DNA of 64,000 nucleotides, taken from contig CP114179.1 in assembly GCA_039555135.1 (NCBI GenBank), positions 2,232,001-2,296,000 of the forward strand, written 5' to 3'. Both the position numbers and the translations under genes were made by a program. Shown here piece after piece: positions 16,646 to 24,417 of this stretch. The notes beneath the pieces are model-generated. The model was not told the DNA's origin, ran no database searches, and saw nothing but the letters and a program-made list of their open reading frames with translations. Source of the DNA: Phycisphaeraceae bacterium D3-23. GTDB taxonomy: Bacteria > Planctomycetota > Phycisphaerae > Phycisphaerales > Phycisphaeraceae. Every line of letters starts with the position of its first letter. Within the stretch, counting starts at the first letter, position 1.

Positions 16646-18180
16646 CGATTGCCACCCCACCCCTCTGGCTGCGTTTGCTGACGCTGCCCCTGATCCCGGT
16701 GCCCTACTTGCTGATCGCGTGGTACGACGACCTGCTGGCGGGCATGGGTCCGGTGTTCTACGGCCTGCTGGCGCTGTCGATCGTGCTGTCGCTTGGCGCA
16801 GGCATCCTCCACCGCCACTGGCTCGCGTCGCTGCGGCTGACCGTCACGCTGCTCACGCTGAGCATCATCCTCGTCTTCCTCGGCACGCTCGCGCAGGTCG
16901 AGCTCGGGGTGTGGGACGCGGTCGACCAATACTTCCGGTCTCTCTTCGTGTGGGTGCCGGTGGATGTGTTCCGGTCGGTCCTCGTGCCGGGCTCGAAGCA
17001 GGCGTGGTCGGGCCAGTTCATCTTCCCCGGCGGGTTCCTGCTGCTGGGGCTGCTGATCGAGAACCTCGTCGCCGCGCATACGGTGCGATACAAGGTCCGG
17101 GCGCGCGGCAAGGGGCTGGGCGTCGGCGTCGCGCTGCTGTCGGCGTCGGTCTTGATGTTTGTCCTGACCGTGGCGGTACCGCGGCTGTCGATGGCGATCC
17201 AGCAGGACGTCGTGCTGATGCTGGGCATCTGGGCGTTGCCGATGCTGCTGGCGACGGTAGCGATGTATGTGCTGTTCGGCAGCCGGAAGGCCGGGATCGT
17301 ACTGATCCACGTCGGGCTGCTGCTGCTCTTGACCGGCGAGTTCGTCACCGGGCTCGAAGCCGACGAGGGGCAGATGCAGATTTCTGAACACGGCGCGAGC
17401 AACTACACCTACGACATCCGGGAGGTCGAGCTGGCGCTGGTCGCGCCGCTTGATAACGGGAACGAGCGGCATGTCGTCGTGGCGCAGTGGATGCTGGAAG
17501 AGGCCGAGCAGACCGGCGAGCCGATCCGCGATGACGGGCTGCCCGCGTCCATTCGTGTCGAGGGGTTTTTGGCCAACAGCGTGCTCACCTCGGGGCGGTT
17601 TATCGGGATGGACGGCGCGCGGGTGGCGTGGGAGGCGGAGGAGGTCGAGCGCAACAGCGGGACCTCGGGCGCGTCGCGGGCGGACATGCCCAGTGCGAAG
17701 ATCGCGATCCCGGACGAGACGGGCCAGATGCGCCAGTTCTGGGTGTCGGTCTATGAGTTTGTGGAGCCGACGTACATCGAGATCGAGGGTGTGCCCTGGC
17801 GGATTGAGCTGCGATTCAGGCGGACCTATCTGCCGTACACGCTCCAGCTCCACGACTTCCGAAACGACACGTTCACCGGCACGGGCGTCGCGAAGAATTA
17901 CTCGAGCGACCTGCGCTTGATCGAGCCCGACGGCCTGGCCCGCGAGGCGTTTATCAAGATGAATCGGCCGTTGCGTTACGACGGCAAGGCGTTTTTCCAG
18001 TCCAACTTTTTCCAGGACCCGCTGAACCGCAACACCGGGACGATCCTGCAGGTCGCCCAGAACCCCGGTGCCCTGATGCCGTACATGGCGTGCGTCGTCG
18101 TGACGGTCGGGCTGTGTGTGCAGTTCGGTGGGTCGCTTCGGCGTTACGGCCGACGCACCGCAGCGCAGGGGATCGGCTAG
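16642..18180 (+). CDS. resB: Cytochrome c biogenesis protein, ResB family
   Basis: ResB/Ccs1 and CcsA together move heme across the membrane and attach it to CXXCH apocytochromes (system II). The 512-residue protein has an N-terminal cluster of transmembrane helices containing the family segment LRLTVTLLTLSIILVFLGTLAQVELG. It has a large extracytoplasmic domain (about residues 250-450) and a final helix near MPYMACVVVTVGLCVQF. The helical part is longer than in canonical ResB, with several extra helices at 150-250. It is coupled to the upstream lipoprotein and followed 48 bp later by ccsA. Confidence 0.85.
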   Translation: MTIATPPLWLRLLTLPLIPVPYLLIAWYDDLLAGMGPVFYGLLALSIVLSLGAGILHRHWLASLRLTVTLLTLSIILVFLGTLAQVELGVWDAVDQYFRSLFVWVPVDVFRSVLVPGSKQAWSGQFIFPGGFLLLGLLIENLVAAHTVRYKVRARGKGLGVGVALLSASVLMFVLTVAVPRLSMAIQQDVVLMLGIWALPMLLATVAMYVLFGSRKAGIVLIHVGLLLLLTGEFVTGLEADEGQMQISEHGASNYTYDIREVELALVAPLDNGNERHVVVAQWMLEEAEQTGEPIRDDGLPASIRVEGFLANSVLTSGRFIGMDGARVAWEAEEVERNSGTSGASRADMPSAKIAIPDETGQMRQFWVSVYEFVEPTYIEIEGVPWRIELRFRRTYLPYTLQLHDFRNDTFTGTGVAKNYSSDLRLIEPDGLAREAFIKMNRPLRYDGKAFFQSNFFQDPLNRNTGTILQVAQNPGALMPYMACVVVTVGLCVQFGGSLRRYGRRTAAQGIG

Positions 18181-18228
18181 CGCGACACCACGAGGCACAC
18201 GCCGCGCTACTTTGAGTGAGCACCTTCC

Positions 18229-20070
18229 ATGGCAGATTCCATCCATCAGCACGAAAACGACACGGGCATCGCCGCACGGGTGCGGTACCTCTTGCCGTAC
18301 GCGATCGCGCTGGTGCTGGTGCTCTGGCTGATGTCGGGCGTCTTGCGCGCGAGCGGCGGCAGTGAGCTGGGCAGCTACGACTACGCGGCGTTCGGCGCGC
18401 TGCCGGTGTCGGAGGACGGCCGGGTCAAGCCGATGGATACGCTGGCGCGCAATTCACTCTTGCAGATCAGCGGGAAGCAGTCGCTGGTTGAGGAGATGCT
18501 GCTCGAGGGTGAGGACGAAGGGCTGCCGGCGATCATCTGGCTGGCGGAGGTCGTGTCACAGCACCCCAACGCACAGCAGCGCGCGGTGTTCCGCATCGAC
18601 GACCCGGATGTGCTCGGGCTGATGGGCAAGACGGTGGATGATGGCAAGTACTTCAGCATGGCGGAGGTCTGGCCCTCGATCCAGCAGATCGACGAGGAGG
18701 CTCGGCGGGCCCGCGACCTGCCCGACGACGAGCGCTCGCGGTTCCAGGAACACGCGCTCGGGCTGTGGCGCAGCGTCGGCCTGCTGTACGAGTTGCAGGT
18801 CGGGCTTCGGCCGTACATGGTCCCGCCCACGGCGGAGGGTGAGGACTGGCAGCCCCTCGTCGAGCAGGGCGCGGTCGGTGAGCCGACGTTTACCCCTGCG
18901 GCGCGCGCTCGTCCCGCCGGGCAGTCGTGGCTCGACATGATTTCGGCCTACGGTCAGGGCGACATCGCGCAGTTCAATCAGCGCGTCGCCGCACACGCCA
19001 CGGCGGTCGGCGCGGCCGGTCAGGCCGATGCGGACCTCAACACGAAGAGCATGATGCGCAAGGCCGACTTCGAGCAGGGCTTCAACGCCTACCGCCCGTT
19101 CGCGAAAGGCATCGTGCTCTACACGCTCGCGGGTTTGATCGGTCTGCTCGGGCTGATGCTGCGGCCGATGCTGCCCGAGGGCTGGTACAAGACGGTGTGG
19201 CGTTCGGGCGTTGGCGTGCTGATCATCGCGTTCCTGCTGCACACGGCCGGGCTGCTGATCCGCATGTGGCTGCAGGGCCGCCCGCCGGTGACGAACCTGT
19301 ATTCCTCGGCGGTGTTCATCGGCTGGGCGGCGGTGGGGTTTGCGATCGGCACGGAGCTGCTCAGCCGGCTGGGGATCGCGTCGCTGGCGTCGTCGATCGT
19401 CGGTGTGTCGACGCTGTTCATCGCGCACAACCTGGCGAAGGACGGCGACACGATGGGCGTGATGCAGGCCGTGCTCGACTCAAATTTCTGGCTGGGCACG
19501 CACGTCATCACGGTGACGCTGGGCTACGCGGCGACGTTCTTCGCCGGGTTCCTCGCGCTCTTGTACATCGTGCTGGGGATGGCGACGCCGGTGCTGGATA
19601 AGAAGTCGGCGCGGCTGCTGGTGGGGATGGTTTATGGCACGATCTGCTTTGCGCTGCTGTTCAGCTTTGTCGGCACGGTGCTGGGCGGGATCTGGGCCGA
19701 CCAGAGCTGGGGCCGGTTCTGGGGCTGGGACCCAAAAGAGAACGGCGCGGTGATGATCGTGCTGATGAACGCGATCACCCTCCACGCGCGTTGGGGCCAC
19801 CTCGTGCGCGAGCGCGGGGTCATGTGCCTGGCGATCGTGGGCAATATCGTCACGGCCTGGTCGTGGTTCGGGACCAACCTGCTGGGCGTCGGGCTTCACA
19901 CCTACGGCTTCATGGACGGGGCGATGCAGAAGCTGATGATGTTCGCCATCGCCAACCTCGCGGTGATCGCGATCGCTCTGGCGGTGCCCACACGGTACTG
20001 GGTGAGTTTCCGGCCACAGCCATCGCCGGGCTCGGGCAACGGCCCAGGCGAGCCCTCCCGCCCCGCTTAG
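18229..20070 (+). CDS. ccsA: Cytochrome c assembly protein CcsA/ResC
   Basis: This is the partner of ResB in system II heme attachment. The 613-residue protein has an N-terminal helix, a soluble region of about 220 residues (VKPMDTLARNSLLQISGKQS ...), then eight or so transmembrane helices. The heme-handling WWD signature reads SWGRFWGWDPKENGAVM. Conserved histidines flank it (LHTAG, LHARWGHL, GLHTYGF). The soluble N-terminal extension is typical of planctomycete and epsilonproteobacterial-like forms rather than of the roughly 320-residue classical CcsA. The stop codon is embedded in a palindromic repeat (P2). Confidence 0.9.
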   Translation: MADSIHQHENDTGIAARVRYLLPYAIALVLVLWLMSGVLRASGGSELGSYDYAAFGALPVSEDGRVKPMDTLARNSLLQISGKQSLVEEMLLEGEDEGLPAIIWLAEVVSQHPNAQQRAVFRIDDPDVLGLMGKTVDDGKYFSMAEVWPSIQQIDEEARRARDLPDDERSRFQEHALGLWRSVGLLYELQVGLRPYMVPPTAEGEDWQPLVEQGAVGEPTFTPAARARPAGQSWLDMISAYGQGDIAQFNQRVAAHATAVGAAGQADADLNTKSMMRKADFEQGFNAYRPFAKGIVLYTLAGLIGLLGLMLRPMLPEGWYKTVWRSGVGVLIIAFLLHTAGLLIRMWLQGRPPVTNLYSSAVFIGWAAVGFAIGTELLSRLGIASLASSIVGVSTLFIAHNLAKDGDTMGVMQAVLDSNFWLGTHVITVTLGYAATFFAGFLALLYIVLGMATPVLDKKSARLLVGMVYGTICFALLFSFVGTVLGGIWADQSWGRFWGWDPKENGAVMIVLMNAITLHARWGHLVRERGVMCLAIVGNIVTAWSWFGTNLLGVGLHTYGFMDGAMQKLMMFAIANLAVIAIALAVPTRYWVSFRPQPSPGSGNGPGEPSRPA

Positions 20071-20148
20071 CCCAAGCCCCTACGGGGGCTGGCGGGTCGG
20101 CATGCCCGACGTTGATGTGAGCCAGCCCGGTTGGGGCCTGGGCTAAAC
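20066..20148. repeat. Palindromic repeat P2, copy at the ccsA stop codon
   Basis: About 82 bp bounded by TTAGCCCAAGCCCC and GGGGCCTGGGCTAAAC, an imperfect inverted repeat whose left end contains the ccsA TAG. Relatives with the same GTTTAGC/GCTAAAC ends occur at 53216-53290 and 58523-58604, with a half copy at 60921-60946. It may double as a transcription terminator. Confidence 0.6.
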
Positions 20149-20407
20149 ACAGCCAGCCCCACGCAGCCGCCGAAAACCGCCGATTCAGGCCCCGGAGCCA
20201 CATTAATTCTCATTAATGCGGCCTTCTGATAACGTCAGGCCCGATCCTTGTTGATTGACCGCGTTATCACGTGCCGATGGCTGTAATACAATGTCTGGCC
20301 TCCCGTCGCCAAAGGGTAGGACAGGTACTCCCTTGGCGTTTCGCGACCCGTACGGGTGTTATCGGGTCTTCTTTTAGCCGCGTTCTCCGGCAGATGGATA
20401 TACACAC
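20149..20407 (+). promoter_or_regulatory. Promoter and structured 5' leader of the DUF1501 gene
   Basis: The CcsA-DUF1501 gap holds no gene. CATTAAT is present as an inverted pair around TCTC (20201-20218). A sigma-70-like promoter is suggested by TTATCA (20264-20269), a 17-bp spacer and TACAAT (20287-20292). Downstream, CGCCAAAGGG/CCCTTGGCG can form a hairpin (20307-20338). GACCCG/CGGGTC forms a second one (20345-20368) followed by TTCTTTT, which looks like an intrinsic terminator ahead of the start codon. Attenuation or a riboswitch is possible; I recognise no known aptamer. Confidence 0.4.
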
Positions 20408-21769
20408 ATGAGTCAGCACGACCCTAAGCGTCCGATATTCACGCCCTGTGGCTGCGCGGACCACACGATGGGCCCGTCGCGTCGCGAGTTCCTCTACGCC
20501 GGGCTGGTCGGCGGGCTTGGGCTGACGCTGCCCCAGTTCTTCAAGCTTCAGGCCGCGCAGGCCGAGCAAAAGGACTACGCCCTCCGCGAGCCGGTCGCCA
20601 CCAGCGTGATCCAGATCTTCCTGCCCGGCGGGATGTCGGCCCAGGAAACCCTCGACCCTAAGCCCTACGCCCCGGTCGAGTACCGCGGGCCCATGGGCTC
20701 GATCGACACGAACGTGACGGGCGTGAAGTTCGGCGAGCTGATGCGCAACACCGCGCAGATCGCCGACAAGCTGACCGTCATCCGCTCGATGACGCACGGC
20801 GAAGCCGCCCATGAACGCGGCACGCACAACATGTTCACCGGCTACCGCCCGAGTCCCGCGCTGCAGTACCCGTCGATGGGCGCGGTCGTCTCGCACGAGA
20901 TGGGGCCCAACGGCGAACTGCCGCCCTACGTCTGTGTGCCCAACATCCCCAACGAGTTTGCCGGGACCGGCTACCTGTCCTCGGCCTACGGCGCGTTTGC
21001 GCTGGGGTCCGACCCGGCCCGCGACGACTTCCAGGTCCGCGACCTCTCGCTGCCCGACGATATCGACCACCAGCGGTTCAACCGCCGACAGCGCATGCTC
21101 GAAGCCGTCGATGCGCACTTCCGCGATTTGGAATCGTCCGATGCGCTCGACGCGATGGACGAGTTCTACAACCGGGCATACACGATGATCAGTTCGTCGG
21201 TGGCGCGCGAGGCGTTCAACCTCCGCGACGAGTCGGACGCGATGAAAGAGAAGTATGGCAAGAACCCGGCCGGGATGCGGCTGCTGCTATGCCGGCGCCT
21301 CGCGCAGGCGGGCGTGCGGTTTATGTCCACGACTATCGGCGGGTGGGACCACCACCAGAACATCCGCGACGCGATGACGGGCCAGGTGCCTTCGCTCGAC
21401 AAGGCCTTTGCCGCGCTGATCACCGACCTCGAAGAGCAGGGCATGCTCGACTCGACGCTCGTGATCCTGTCGACCGAGTTTGGCCGAACCCCCAAGATCA
21501 ACAACGACGGCGGGCGCGACCACTACCCCCGCGTGTTCTCGATCGCGATGGCGGGCGGCGGCGTCAACGGCGGGCAGGTCTACGGCGAGTCGGACGCGAC
21601 CTCGACGGCCGTGGGCGACAAACCCGTGACGGTGCAGGACTTCGCCAAGACGCTCTACAACCAGCTCGGCATCACGGGCGACAAGGAACTTATGGCCCCG
21701 GGCGGTCGGCCCATCGAGATCGTCGACGGCGGCCGCGTGCTCAGCGAGATCCTCGCGAACGAGGCGTAG
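20408..21769 (+). CDS. DUF1501 family protein, Tat-exported
   Basis: This 453-residue protein belongs to the DUF1501 family, which has an alkaline-phosphatase/sulfatase-like fold and is very common in Planctomycetes. The N-terminus has a twin-arginine signal (MGPSRREFLYAGLVGGLGLTL) preceded by the family motif PCGCADH. Family segments include QIFLPGGMSAQETLDPKP, RSMTHGEAAHERGTHNMFTG, STEFGRTPKIN, GRDHYPRVFSIAMAGGGVNGGQVYG and the C-terminal DFAKTLYNQLGI. DUF1501 genes usually pair with DUF1549/1553 cytochrome-like genes, as here. Enzymatic substrate is unknown. Expression may be set by the structured leader upstream. Confidence 0.93.
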   Translation: MSQHDPKRPIFTPCGCADHTMGPSRREFLYAGLVGGLGLTLPQFFKLQAAQAEQKDYALREPVATSVIQIFLPGGMSAQETLDPKPYAPVEYRGPMGSIDTNVTGVKFGELMRNTAQIADKLTVIRSMTHGEAAHERGTHNMFTGYRPSPALQYPSMGAVVSHEMGPNGELPPYVCVPNIPNEFAGTGYLSSAYGAFALGSDPARDDFQVRDLSLPDDIDHQRFNRRQRMLEAVDAHFRDLESSDALDAMDEFYNRAYTMISSSVAREAFNLRDESDAMKEKYGKNPAGMRLLLCRRLAQAGVRFMSTTIGGWDHHQNIRDAMTGQVPSLDKAFAALITDLEEQGMLDSTLVILSTEFGRTPKINNDGGRDHYPRVFSIAMAGGGVNGGQVYGESDATSTAVGDKPVTVQDFAKTLYNQLGITGDKELMAPGGRPIEIVDGGRVLSEILANEA

Positions 21770-21776
21770 AAAAGCA

Positions 21777-21876
21777 GGGTGGGTGGAGCGAGTCCGCGAG
21801 CGATACCCACCGCCGCGTTGTCGGCATCGTTGGCAACCCCCGGTGGGTTGCGCTCGCGGGCTCGCTCCACCCACCC
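21777..21876. repeat. Long imperfect hairpin P4 after the DUF1501 gene
   Basis: Two 35-bp arms (21777-21811 and 21842-21876) starting GGGTGGGTGGAGCGAG match as inverted repeats at 32 of 35 positions, with a 30-bp loop. It lies 7 bp after the DUF1501 stop and probably acts as a terminator or mRNA-stabilising hairpin. It falls inside an open-frame extension of the next gene, but that gene has a better start at 21930. Confidence 0.75.
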
Positions 21877-21893
21877 TACAAAAGTCCGGCGTC

Positions 21894-21910
21894 CGTAGGC
21901 CGCCGGCTAT
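21894..21910. repeat. Single arm of palindromic repeat P1
   Basis: CGTAGGCCGCCGGCTAT is identical to the right arm of the P1 element at 1831-1847. Its inverted partner is absent. It lies between hairpin P4 and the start of the PPC-domain gene. Confidence 0.7.
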
Positions 21911-21929
21911 CCACGGAGGGATCATCATC

Positions 21930-24407
21930 ATGAAACGAAACCTATCCCTGTTGATCCTTCCAGTGCTCACGGCGTTTGTTCTGCTGCTGTGCCCCGCCCC
22001 CGCCCGCGCGGGCCAGCCGGAGCTGCACAACATCGTCCAGGTCGCGGGCCAGCAAGGCACCGACGTCGAGGTCCGGTTCTATGGCCGACGTTTGCAGGAT
22101 GCGCCGCAGGTTTTGTTCCACACGGAAGGCATCACCGCCGGGCCCGTCGAGGTCGTCGATAACAACCAGGTCAAAGCGACGCTCACCATCGCGCCCGACG
22201 CGGCGTTGGGCGAGCATCAGTTGCGGATTGTCACCAGCTCGGGTGTGTCGGAGATGCGCACCTTCCACGTCACCGCGCTGCCGACCGTGAGCGAACGCGA
22301 CGGCGACGACGAGAACAACAACCGCTTCGACCAGCCCCAGCCGATCGAGCTGGACCGCACTGTGCTTGGCCGGGTCCGCAACGAGGACGTCGACTACTTC
22401 GTCGTCGAGGCCAAGCAGGGCCAGCGCATCACCGCCGAGGTGCATGCGATGCGGCTGGGCCGGGCGATGACGGATTTGTATGTGGCGATTATGAACGAGG
22501 CGCGTTTCGAGCTCGCGGCCAGCGACGACTCGTCGCTGCTGCTGCAGGATCCCGTCGCGTCGCTCATCGCGCCCGAGGACGGGCGGTACATCATCATGCT
22601 GCGCGACTCGGCCTACGCGGGTGGCGACAACTGCCGCTACGCGATGCACGTGGGCACGTTCGCCCGGCCGCGCGTCGTCTTCCCCGCCGGCGGTCAGCCC
22701 GGCGAAACGCTCAGCGTCCGGTTCATCGGTGACGCGGCAGGCGACTTCGAGCAGACCGTCACGCTGCCCGCCGAAGCGAACAACGACTACGGCCTATCCC
22801 CGCAGACGAACGGCGCTCGCACCCCTTCGCCCCACCGCTTCCGCGTCAACGACCTCCCCAATGTCATTGAGCAGGGCGATGTCGACAACAGCCACTGGCG
22901 TCCGCTCGAAGAGACCCCGGCCGCCGCGATCCCCGCGGCGTTCAACGGCATCATCGACACCGAGGGCCAGCACGACTGGTTCAAGTTCGAAGCGAAGCAG
23001 GGGCAGGTCATCGACTTCGCCGTCTACGCCCGCTCGCTGCGCAGCCCGCTCGACGCGGTCATCAACATCTTCAAGGGCGACGGCGGCCACCTCCAGGGCA
23101 ACGACGACCAGGGCGGGCCCGACAGCAAGCTGCGGTTCACCTTCCCCGAGGATGGCGTCTACTATCTCCGCATCCGCGACCACCTCGGCGGCGGCGGCCC
23201 CGAGTTTATCTACCGCGTCGAGGCGACGCCGGTCGAGCCCGGGCTCCGCGTCTACCCCAACCGCAACGACCGCAACAACGTGCAGGTCCGCCAGCACCTT
23301 TCCGTACCGCAGGGCAACCGCGCGGCGATCCTGATGCGCGTCGAGCGCATCGATGTCGGCGGCGCGGTCGAGCTGTCGTGCGACCTGCTGCCCGACGGCG
23401 TCACGCTCCAGACCGACGGCTGGCTCAACGGCACGGACCAGGCACCCGTCGTGATCGAGGCCGACGCCGACGCCCCGCTCGGGTTCCGCCTGGTCGAAGT
23501 TATGGGCACCCGTGTCCGCGACAACGCGAGCCCCGTCATCGGCGGGTTCCGCGACAATACCGCGCTCGTGCAGGGTAACCCCAACCGGACCGAGTACTAC
23601 CACACGGCGCTTGAGAAGCTGCCCGTCGCCGTGACCGCGCATGTCGGCTTCCGCATCACCGCCGTCCAGCCCGCCGCGCCGCTGGTCCGCGAGGGGAAAA
23701 TGCGTCTGCGCATCACCGTCGAGCGCGACGAGGGCTATGACCAGCCGATCCGCCTGTACATGCTCTTCAACCCGCCGGGCATCAGCTCGACCGGCCGCGT
23801 CGATATCCCCGGCGACCAGTCCGAAGGCGTCTTCGAGATCAACGCCAACGGCAACGCGCCGACCAACACCTGGCCCCTCGCGGTCCACGGCCACGCGCCG
23901 GCGACCAACGGCCACGCCTGGGTCAGCACCCAGCTCGTCCACCTCACCGTCGAAGAACCCTTCATCCGAGGCAATGTCGAGATGGCCGCATGCGAGCAGG
24001 GCCAGACCGCCCGCATGATCGTCAAGCTCCAGCACCCCCGCGAATGGGAAGGCGAAGCCGAGCTCAAGCTGCTCGGGCTCCCCGCCCACGCGACGACCCA
24101 GCCGCAGATGATCACACACGGCCAGGAGCAGGCCGTCTTCGAGATCACCACCACGAACGAGACCCCGGTCAACCAGCACCGCGGCGTGTTCTGCGAAGTC
24201 ACGCTGCAGGTCAACGCCGAGCCCGTCGTCGCCCGCGCGACGCCCAACGGCACGCTCCGCGTCGACCGTCCGCGCCCGGCCCAGCCCGCGCAGACTGCGG
24301 CGCCGGCCGAACAGCCCCAGCAGCCGGCCGAGCAGGAAGAACAGCTCACCCGGCTCGAACAACTCCGACGCGACGCCCAGCGCCAACGCGAACAGGGAGG
24401 CGAGTAG
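21930..24407 (+). CDS. Secreted protein with pre-peptidase C-terminal (PPC) domains
   Basis: ATG 21930 starts a clear signal peptide (MKRNLSLLILPVLTAFVLLLCPAPARAG) and is preceded by GGAGGG, so upstream starts are rejected. The 825-residue protein has an IPT-like N-terminal domain, then at least two PPC-type beta domains. The first has VDYFVVEAKQGQRITAEV and DGRYIIMLRDSAYAGG; the second has HDWFKFEAKQGQVIDFAVYA and DGVYYLRIRDHLGG. The C-terminal third is beta-rich, ending in an Ala/Pro/Gln-rich coiled tail. Such proteins are typical of planctomycete DUF1501/DUF1549 clusters; the function is unknown. It sits 10 bp before the DUF1549 gene. Confidence 0.85.
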   Translation: MKRNLSLLILPVLTAFVLLLCPAPARAGQPELHNIVQVAGQQGTDVEVRFYGRRLQDAPQVLFHTEGITAGPVEVVDNNQVKATLTIAPDAALGEHQLRIVTSSGVSEMRTFHVTALPTVSERDGDDENNNRFDQPQPIELDRTVLGRVRNEDVDYFVVEAKQGQRITAEVHAMRLGRAMTDLYVAIMNEARFELAASDDSSLLLQDPVASLIAPEDGRYIIMLRDSAYAGGDNCRYAMHVGTFARPRVVFPAGGQPGETLSVRFIGDAAGDFEQTVTLPAEANNDYGLSPQTNGARTPSPHRFRVNDLPNVIEQGDVDNSHWRPLEETPAAAIPAAFNGIIDTEGQHDWFKFEAKQGQVIDFAVYARSLRSPLDAVINIFKGDGGHLQGNDDQGGPDSKLRFTFPEDGVYYLRIRDHLGGGGPEFIYRVEATPVEPGLRVYPNRNDRNNVQVRQHLSVPQGNRAAILMRVERIDVGGAVELSCDLLPDGVTLQTDGWLNGTDQAPVVIEADADAPLGFRLVEVMGTRVRDNASPVIGGFRDNTALVQGNPNRTEYYHTALEKLPVAVTAHVGFRITAVQPAAPLVREGKMRLRITVERDEGYDQPIRLYMLFNPPGISSTGRVDIPGDQSEGVFEINANGNAPTNTWPLAVHGHAPATNGHAWVSTQLVHLTVEEPFIRGNVEMAACEQGQTARMIVKLQHPREWEGEAELKLLGLPAHATTQPQMITHGQEQAVFEITTTNETPVNQHRGVFCEVTLQVNAEPVVARATPNGTLRVDRPRPAQPAQTAAPAEQPQQPAEQEEQLTRLEQLRRDAQRQREQGGE

Positions 24408-24417
24408 CACGATATGG

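Noticed and set aside
16471-18252. A 593-residue minus-strand open frame opposite resB
   Set aside because: It is His/Gln/Arg/Asp-rich shadow sequence with no membrane segments or motifs. The plus strand encodes a typical ResB protein.
20307-20376. Leader of DUF1501 as a known riboswitch (c-di-GMP, guanidine, cobalamin)
   Set aside because: I could not match the conserved core nucleotides of any of these classes; only the generic hairpin-plus-terminator layout is supported.
21783-21929. Upstream extension of the PPC-domain gene (49 extra residues)
   Set aside because: The extension is translated hairpin P4 and a P1 arm. ATG 21930 has a good GGAGGG site and a textbook signal peptide.
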